Shown here: positions 14,023-18,723 of the stretch, piece after piece
Numbering within the stretch: position 1 is the first letter of the stretch
How the letters are laid out: every line of letters starts with the position of its first letter
NCBI GenBank assembly: GCA_017560285.1
Contig: JAFYOG010000164.1
Location: forward strand, 1-18,723
Source of the DNA: Clostridia bacterium
Lineage (GTDB): Bacteria; Bacillota; Clostridia; Oscillospirales; CAG-382
Length of the DNA: 18,723 nt
Direction of reading: 5' to 3'
Program-made: the position numbers and the translations under genes
The notes under the pieces: generated by a model
The model's database searches: none
What the model saw: only the letters and a program-made list of their open reading frames with translations
Told to the model about the DNA's origin: nothing

Positions 14023-15150
14023 CTATTTCTTAAATTTATCAAACAGGCTTTTTTTCTTTGCGTGGTTTTTATCGTCCATGCTGTCTTGGAAATCCTTAAG
14101 TAATTCCTTTTGCTTTTTCGATAAGCCCTTGGGGGTTTCTACAACCACGGTAACCAAAAGGTCGCCTCTGCCCCTGCCGTTAAGCTTGGGCACGCCCTTG
14201 CCGCGTATTGCAAAGGTGCTTCCCGTTTGGGTGCCTTCGGGTATGGCAAGCTCGCCTCTGCCGTCGGGGGTGGGAATTTCTATTTTTGCGCCCAACGCCG
14301 CATCGGCAAAGGTAATGGGAAGCTCTAAAAGCAAATCGAACCCGTCGCGGACAAAATATTCGTGCCGACGTATTACAACCTGAATAATAAGGTCCCCTGC
14401 AGGGCCGCCGTTTGTACCGCAATCGCCCTGACCGTGCAACGCAATGCGCTGGCCGTTATCTATACCCGCGGGGATGTTAACCTCTAAGGTCTTGTTCTTT
14501 CTTACCGTACCGCTGCCGCGGCATTCCTTACAAGGGGTTTGTATGGTTTTGCCTCTGCCGCCGCATTCGTCGCAGGCAACGGTGCTTTGCATCATACCAA
14601 AGGGGGTACGCTTTTGAACGTTTATCATACCTCTGCCGCCGCATTTACGGCAGGTTTGGGGGCTTGTGCCCTTTGCCGCGCCGCTGCCGCCGCATTCGCC
14701 GCAATTTTCTATGCGGGTATAGGAAACGTCCTTTTTACAGCCGAAAAGCGATTCGTTAAAATCTATGGTAATGCGTAATCCCACGTCCTCGCCGCGCATG
14801 GGCGCGTTGGCACGCTGGCTTCTTCCGCCGCCGCCGAACATACCGCCGAACATATCGAAAATATCGCCCATATCGAAGCCGCCGCTAAAGCCGCCACCAA
14901 AACCGCCGCCACCTGCAGATGGGTCTACCCCTGCATAACCAAAGCGGTCGTAATTAGCCTTCTTTTCGCTGTCGGAAAGTATAGAATAAGCCTCGTTTAC
15001 CTCTTTAAATTTATCCTCGGCTTCTTTGTTGCCGGGGTTGGCATCGGGGTGATATTGCTTTGCCATACGGCGGTAAGCTTTTTTAATTTCGTCGTCGGTA
15101 GCAGTTTTGCTTATGCCTAAAATCTCATAGCAATCTCTTTTTTCTGCCAT
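14023..15150 (-). CDS. dnaJ: Molecular chaperone DnaJ (Hsp40, type I)
   Basis: DnaJ delivers unfolded clients to DnaK and stimulates its ATPase. The 375-residue protein has the full type I order: J domain with the HPD triad at 34-36, a Gly/Phe-rich linker (about 71-110), a zinc domain with four CxxCxGxG-type repeats (cysteines 150/153, 167/170, 193/196, 207/210; the last repeat reads CKECRGSG), and the C-terminal substrate domain with LHGQGDCG. The length is normal. The ATG at 15150 follows a GAGGT site 8 bases upstream. It lies 73 bases after dnaK, with a hairpin in the gap, and is the last gene of the heat-shock operon before a strong terminator. Confidence 0.97.
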   Translation of the reverse strand: MAEKRDCYEILGISKTATDDEIKKAYRRMAKQYHPDANPGNKEAEDKFKEVNEAYSILSDSEKKANYDRFGYAGVDPSAGGGGFGGGFSGGFDMGDIFDMFGGMFGGGGRSQRANAPMRGEDVGLRITIDFNESLFGCKKDVSYTRIENCGECGGSGAAKGTSPQTCRKCGGRGMINVQKRTPFGMMQSTVACDECGGRGKTIQTPCKECRGSGTVRKNKTLEVNIPAGIDNGQRIALHGQGDCGTNGGPAGDLIIQVVIRRHEYFVRDGFDLLLELPITFADAALGAKIEIPTPDGRGELAIPEGTQTGSTFAIRGKGVPKLNGRGRGDLLVTVVVETPKGLSKKQKELLKDFQDSMDDKNHAKKKSLFDKFKK

Positions 15151-15178
15151 AGGGTTTTACCTCGTGTTATAAACCTAT

Positions 15179-15210
15179 GAAAAGAGAGGATGTATGTTTC
15201 CTCTCTTTTC
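15179..15210 (-). other. Perfect 12-bp hairpin between dnaK and dnaJ
   Basis: GAAAAGAGAGGA pairs with TCCTCTCTTTTC around an 8-base loop. The stem starts 13 bases after the dnaK stop. On the minus strand the T-rich part is inside the 3' arm and is followed by ATAGGTTTATAAC, so it is a poor intrinsic terminator. It may be a partial terminator or a 3'-end stabiliser or processing site that keeps dnaK more abundant than dnaJ. The structure is seen; the role is inferred. Confidence 0.6.
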
Positions 15211-15223
15211 TTTTTGGGGTTAA

Positions 15224-17071
15224 TTAGTTGGAAGATTTGTCGGTAAAGTCGGCATCGTAATAATCCTTGCCGCCGTTGTTACCGCAATCGCCGCCGCAAT
15301 CGCCGTTGCCGCAATCGCAACCGCCGCCCTGTGCGGGGTTTTCCTGCTGGTAAAGCTTTGCGCTTATATCGTAAATAGCCTTCTGCAATGCATCGGTATC
15401 TGCCTTGATAGCATCGGTGTTATCTGCCGCAACGCTGGATTTAAGCTTTTCGATAGCCGCGTTAACGGGGGCTTTGTCTGCATCGGTAAGCTTATCGCCT
15501 GCATCGTTCATTGTCTTTTCGCATTGGAAAATAAGGGATTCCGCCATATTCTTGGCTTCTACCGCTTCCTTGCGCTTTTTGTCCTCCTCGGCGTGCATTT
15601 CCGCATCGCGGATAGCGGCGTCGATAGCATCCTTGCTCATATTGCTGGAGGACTGAATGGTAATGTGCTGTTCCTTGCCGGTGCCCTTATCGGTAGCCTT
15701 TACGTTAACAATACCGTTGGCATCGATATCGAAGGAAACCTCGATCTGAGGTACACCTCTGGGAGCAGGTGCAATACCGTCAAGGCTGAATCTGCCCAAG
15801 GTGGTGTTGTTTGCCGCCATTTCCCGTTCGCCCTGAAGCACGTGGATTTCAACCGAGGGCTGGTTATCTGCCGCGGTAGAGAATACCTGGCTCTTCTGAA
15901 CGGGAATAGTGGTGTTTCTGTCGATAATCTTGGTGAACACGCCGCCCAAGGTTTCGATACCCAAGGAAAGGGGAGTAACGTCCAAAAGAAGCAAATCCTT
16001 AACGTCGCCGCCAAGCACGCCGCCCTGAATAGCCGCGCCCACAGCTACGCATTCGTCGGGGTTAATGCCCTTAAAGGGTTCCTTGCCGATAAAGCTCTTA
16101 ACTGCATCGTAAACGGCGGGAATTCTGGTAGAACCGCCAACCAAAAGCACCTTATCTACCTGTGAAGGCTGCAAGCCTGCATCGCGCAATGCCTGCTTAA
16201 CAGGGGTCATGGTTCTGTCTACAAGGTCGCGGGTAAGCTCGTCGAACTTAGCGCGGGTAAGGGTAGCATCAAAGTGCTTGGGGCCGGTAGCATCGGCAGT
16301 GATAAAGGGAAGGTTGATGTTGGTGGACATCATACCGGAAAGCTCGATCTTTGCCTTTTCTGCGGCTTCCTTTAATCTCTGCATAGCCATTTTATCGCCG
16401 CGAAGGTCAATGCCTTGCTCTGCTTTAAAGCTGTCGGCGATCCAGTTCATAACCTTTTCGTCAAAATCGTCGCCGCCCAAGCGGGTGTCGCCGCTGGTGG
16501 AAAGAACCTCGAACACGCCTTCGCTTATTTCCAAAATAGATACGTCGAAGGTACCGCCGCCAAGGTCGTAGATCATAACCTTTTGGTCGATATCCTTATC
16601 CAAGCCGTAAGCAAGCGCCGCTGCGGTGGGTTCGTTAATAATACGAAGAACCTCTAAGCCTGCAATCTTACCTGCATCCTTGGTAGCCTGACGCTGTGCA
16701 TCGGAAAAGTAAGCGGGAACGGTGATAACCGCTTGGTTAACGGTGGTGCCAAGGTAGGTTTCGGCATCGCTCTTAAGCTTTTGCAATACCATTGCGCTTA
16801 TTTCTTGGGGGGTGTAAGCCTTGCCGTCGATATCTACCTTATAGTTGGTGCCCATTTCGCGCTTGATAGAGATAACGGTTTTATCGGGGTTGGTAATTGC
16901 CTGTCTTTTTGCAACCTGACCAACCATTCTTTCGCCTGTTTTAGAGAAAGCTACCACGGAGGGTGTGGTTCTGTTACCCTCTGCGTTGGGGATAACAACG
17001 GGTTCGCCGCCTTCGTAAACGGCAACGCAGGAGTTAGTTGTACCTAAGTCGATACCAATAATCTTTGCCAT
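15224..17071 (-). CDS. dnaK: Molecular chaperone DnaK (Hsp70) with a cysteine-containing tail
   Basis: DnaK binds exposed hydrophobic peptides in an ATP-dependent cycle with DnaJ and GrpE. The 615-residue protein begins with the phosphate loop IIGIDLGTTNSCVAVYEGG and has IYDLGGGTFDVSILE and LLVGGSTRIPAV. The substrate domain starts after LLLDVTPLSLGIET. The Gram-negative-type insert near residue 80 is missing (IKREMGTNYKVDIDGKAYTP), as in Firmicutes. The end of the protein is odd. After QGGG comes a segment with Cys585, Cys587, Cys592 and Cys596 (CxC-x4-C-x3-C) in a Gly/Asp/Asn context, before the usual DADF-type acidic ending. Start ATG 17071 follows AAGGATGG. The gap to grpE is 54 AT-rich bases without a clear promoter. 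Confidence 0.98.
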   Translation of the reverse strand: MAKIIGIDLGTTNSCVAVYEGGEPVVIPNAEGNRTTPSVVAFSKTGERMVGQVAKRQAITNPDKTVISIKREMGTNYKVDIDGKAYTPQEISAMVLQKLKSDAETYLGTTVNQAVITVPAYFSDAQRQATKDAGKIAGLEVLRIINEPTAAALAYGLDKDIDQKVMIYDLGGGTFDVSILEISEGVFEVLSTSGDTRLGGDDFDEKVMNWIADSFKAEQGIDLRGDKMAMQRLKEAAEKAKIELSGMMSTNINLPFITADATGPKHFDATLTRAKFDELTRDLVDRTMTPVKQALRDAGLQPSQVDKVLLVGGSTRIPAVYDAVKSFIGKEPFKGINPDECVAVGAAIQGGVLGGDVKDLLLLDVTPLSLGIETLGGVFTKIIDRNTTIPVQKSQVFSTAADNQPSVEIHVLQGEREMAANNTTLGRFSLDGIAPAPRGVPQIEVSFDIDANGIVNVKATDKGTGKEQHITIQSSSNMSKDAIDAAIRDAEMHAEEDKKRKEAVEAKNMAESLIFQCEKTMNDAGDKLTDADKAPVNAAIEKLKSSVAADNTDAIKADTDALQKAIYDISAKLYQQENPAQGGGCDCGNGDCGGDCGNNGGKDYYDADFTDKSSN

Positions 17072-17125
17072 AATAAAATACCATCCTTTTTATATAAGTT
17101 AATTTTTAATCGAATTTAATTTTGG

Positions 17126-17638
17126 TTAATTTGCAACCTTAACCATAGAATGTCTTATAACCTTTTCGCCCAGCATATAGCCCTTTTGGAAGGTTTGAAC
17201 GATAATATTTTCGCCCACAGATTCGTCGGTGTCGTGCATAATCGCGTTGTGAAGGTTGGGGTCGAATTCCTTGCCGTCAGATTCGATAGCGGTTACGCCG
17301 ATTTTTGCAAAGGTGTCGGTTAAAAGCTTGCAAAGCGCCTTTATGCCATCGTCCTCGGGGCTAAATTCCAAGGCTTTATCCAAGCTGTCTGCAAGGGGAA
17401 GAAGCGCCTTTATTGCATCGCTGTAAGCATCGGCGTAAGCATCGCTCTTTTCCTTTGCACTGCGCTTGCGGAAATTATCGTATTCCGCCGCAAGACGTAA
17501 ATATTTATCGTTGGATTCTGCAAGCTGTGCCTGCAACGCTTCTATTTCCTTGTTAGCCTTTTTGCTTGCCTTTTCTTCTTTTTTTGCTTCCTTGGCAGGT
17601 TCTTTAACTTCTTCTTCGTTAATCTTCTGTTCTTCCAT
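17126..17638 (-). CDS. grpE: Nucleotide exchange factor GrpE
   Basis: GrpE is the dimeric exchange factor that releases ADP from DnaK. The 170-residue protein has a charged, coiled-coil-prone N-terminus (Glu/Lys rich, about 1-50). The helical AAEYDNFRKRSAKEK segment and the C-terminal beta domain follow, with DPNLHNAIMH and a VIRHSMVKVAN end close to the family consensus GYxLxxRVLRxAxVxV. The ATG at 17638 has GGAG upstream within the hrcA end. The gene overlaps hrcA by 20 bases, which suggests coupled translation. It is co-transcribed with hrcA, dnaK and dnaJ from the CIRCE-controlled promoter. Confidence 0.97.
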   Translation of the reverse strand: MEEQKINEEEVKEPAKEAKKEEKASKKANKEIEALQAQLAESNDKYLRLAAEYDNFRKRSAKEKSDAYADAYSDAIKALLPLADSLDKALEFSPEDDGIKALCKLLTDTFAKIGVTAIESDGKEFDPNLHNAIMHDTDESVGENIIVQTFQKGYMLGEKVIRHSMVKVAN

Positions 17639-18680
17639 GGGTGGGTTCTCCTATCAGTAAATCTGTATTAATAACGTTGCCCTTGGTAAGCCCTTCGGCG
17701 AAATAATCAAGGGAAGCGATAACCTTTTTGTAATCCATACGCTTGGGGCCGATAACGCCTATTGCGCCAACAACCTTGCCCCCAACGCTTATGGGGTGGA
17801 ACACAAAGCCCGTGCCGGGGGGCGCAATGCCCTCGGCTTCTTCGCCGAACACAATGCTTGTTTGACCGGGTACGGCTTTCTTCATCAGTTCCGAAAACCG
17901 CTTGCGTTCTTCTATCATACTAAGCACGCTTTGTACCTTGGCTACGTTAAAAAATTCGGGGTGGGAAAGCAGCTTGGTTACGCCGTCTATATGCACCTTT
18001 TCGCTGTCGTAGGAATTGAACATTTCGTTCACCACCCGCAAAAGCATTGTGGCAAAGGATTTATGCTCGCCCATGGCGGCTTCAAATTCCAAAACTATAT
18101 TAAGGTTAATTTGGTCCAACGTAACGTTGGTAAAGCATTTGTTAAGGGCGCTCTTTGCGGTTTCCAAAAGCTCTGCGTTAATGGGCTCTTGGGTTTTTAC
18201 CTGCCTTGACCTGACAGAGCCGTCCTTGCAGATCATAATCAGCAAGAAATCGGTTTCGCTTATATAAACTGCTTCGTACCGTTGTGCTTCGCTTCCGCTT
18301 CCGCCTATAAAGGCAAAGGAGGTGTAATTTGTAACCTCGCCTATTGCGTGGCTGGCTTCCTCCATAAGCTTGGTAATTTCGTTAAGCTTGTGCTCTATAA
18401 CCTCGTCAAGAACCTCTACCTCTTCCATAGCAAGGTAATATCTGCCCATAAGGTTTTCTACGTAGGTGCGGTAGCCCTTTGCGGTGGGAACTCTGCCCGC
18501 CGAGGTGTGGGGCTGTTCAAGGTACCCCATTTCCTCCAAATCGCTCATTTCGTTACGAATGGTTGCGCTGGAAATGTTAAAATCGGTGGCAAGGTATTTA
18601 GAGCCCACGGGTTCGCCGGTTTGAATATATGCATCCACCACCGACCGCAGTATCGCCCGCTTGCGTTCGTTAAGCTCCAT
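17619..18680 (-). CDS. hrcA: Heat-inducible transcription repressor HrcA
   Basis: HrcA represses class I heat-shock operons by binding the CIRCE inverted repeat. GroEL is known to keep it active in Bacillus. The 353-residue protein has the N-terminal winged-helix region (MELNERKRAILRSVVDAYIQTGEPVGSKYLA, then the recognition helix SSATIRNEMSDLEEMGYLEQPHTSAGRVPT), and the C-terminal GAF-like dimer domain ends near GVIGPKRMDYKKVIASLDY. Length and motifs are normal. The ATG at 18680 has AGGAGG 7 bases upstream, and the half CIRCE site begins about 30 bases upstream. It is the first gene of the operon and so controls its own expression. Confidence 0.97.
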   Translation of the reverse strand: MELNERKRAILRSVVDAYIQTGEPVGSKYLATDFNISSATIRNEMSDLEEMGYLEQPHTSAGRVPTAKGYRTYVENLMGRYYLAMEEVEVLDEVIEHKLNEITKLMEEASHAIGEVTNYTSFAFIGGSGSEAQRYEAVYISETDFLLIMICKDGSVRSRQVKTQEPINAELLETAKSALNKCFTNVTLDQINLNIVLEFEAAMGEHKSFATMLLRVVNEMFNSYDSEKVHIDGVTKLLSHPEFFNVAKVQSVLSMIEERKRFSELMKKAVPGQTSIVFGEEAEGIAPPGTGFVFHPISVGGKVVGAIGVIGPKRMDYKKVIASLDYFAEGLTKGNVINTDLLIGEPTHGRTED

Positions 18681-18710
18681 TTTGTAACCTCCTGCCGTTT
18701 TTGTCGTTTT

Positions 18711-18723
18711 TTAGCACTCTTAA
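18711..18723 (-). promoter_or_regulatory. CIRCE operator, one half only (cut by the window edge)
   Basis: TTAGCACTC at 18711-18719 is exactly one arm of the CIRCE consensus TTAGCACTC-N9-GAGTGCTAA. The last 4 bases (TTAA) would be the start of the 9-base spacer, and the other arm lies beyond the window. The site is about 30 bases upstream of the hrcA start, a normal position for HrcA control. The promoter itself is outside the window. Confidence 0.9.

Noticed and set aside
15524..16165. 213-codon open frame on the plus strand opposite dnaK
   Set aside because: Antisense shadow of a certain DnaK gene, with no recognisable product.
17072..17125. Separate promoter or CIRCE for dnaK in the grpE-dnaK gap
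   Set aside because: The gap is AT-rich but shows no convincing -35/-10 pair and no TTAGCACTC arm.

Overview
The window reads as one chromosomal block from a low- to mid-GC anaerobic Firmicute, most likely a gut Clostridia member of the Oscillospirales type. The reasons are the hrcA-grpE-dnaK-dnaJ order under a CIRCE operator, a Gram-positive-type DnaK lacking the Gram-negative insert in the ATPase domain, a ferredoxin-linked 2-oxoacid oxidoreductase, the MEP isoprenoid genes ispD/ispF, strong AGGAGG ribosome sites, and a secreted leucine-rich-repeat protein ending in a type I dockerin. The taxon is inferred, not proven. Every gene I can support lies on the minus strand, so transcription runs from high to low coordinates. 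I see no tRNA, rRNA, CRISPR array, transposase or phage gene.

Region 1 (18723 down to 13993) is the class I heat-shock operon. It holds half of a CIRCE operator at the window edge, then hrcA, grpE (overlapping hrcA by 20 bases), dnaK and dnaJ, closed by a strong intrinsic terminator. A perfect 12-bp hairpin lies between dnaK and dnaJ. DnaK has an unusual cysteine-containing tail.

Region 2 (13982 to 11383) is a stand-alone accessory gene with its own promoter and terminator. It encodes a secreted 834-residue BspA-like LRR protein built from 119-residue modules (four complete and one partial) and a C-terminal dockerin.

Region 3 (11298 to 1) starts at a good promoter and carries closely packed housekeeping genes: thymidylate kinase, a DJ-1/PfpI protein, a CPBP membrane protease, mltG, a U32 (TrhP-like) tRNA hydroxylation protein, a P-loop ATPase, the four-subunit 2-oxoacid:ferredoxin oxidoreductase (korD-A-B-C), a 77-base gap with a hairpin, then ispD, ispF and two M16 peptidase-family genes, the second cut by the window edge. 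Most junctions from mltG to korC overlap or lie within 12 bases, so co-transcription is likely there. The 77-base gap may divide the group.

Much of the window is conserved core. The parts most worth a second look are the modular LRR-dockerin gene, the DnaK tail, and the small ATPase fixed to the oxidoreductase genes. I did not find a convincing new multi-gene defence or mobile system.
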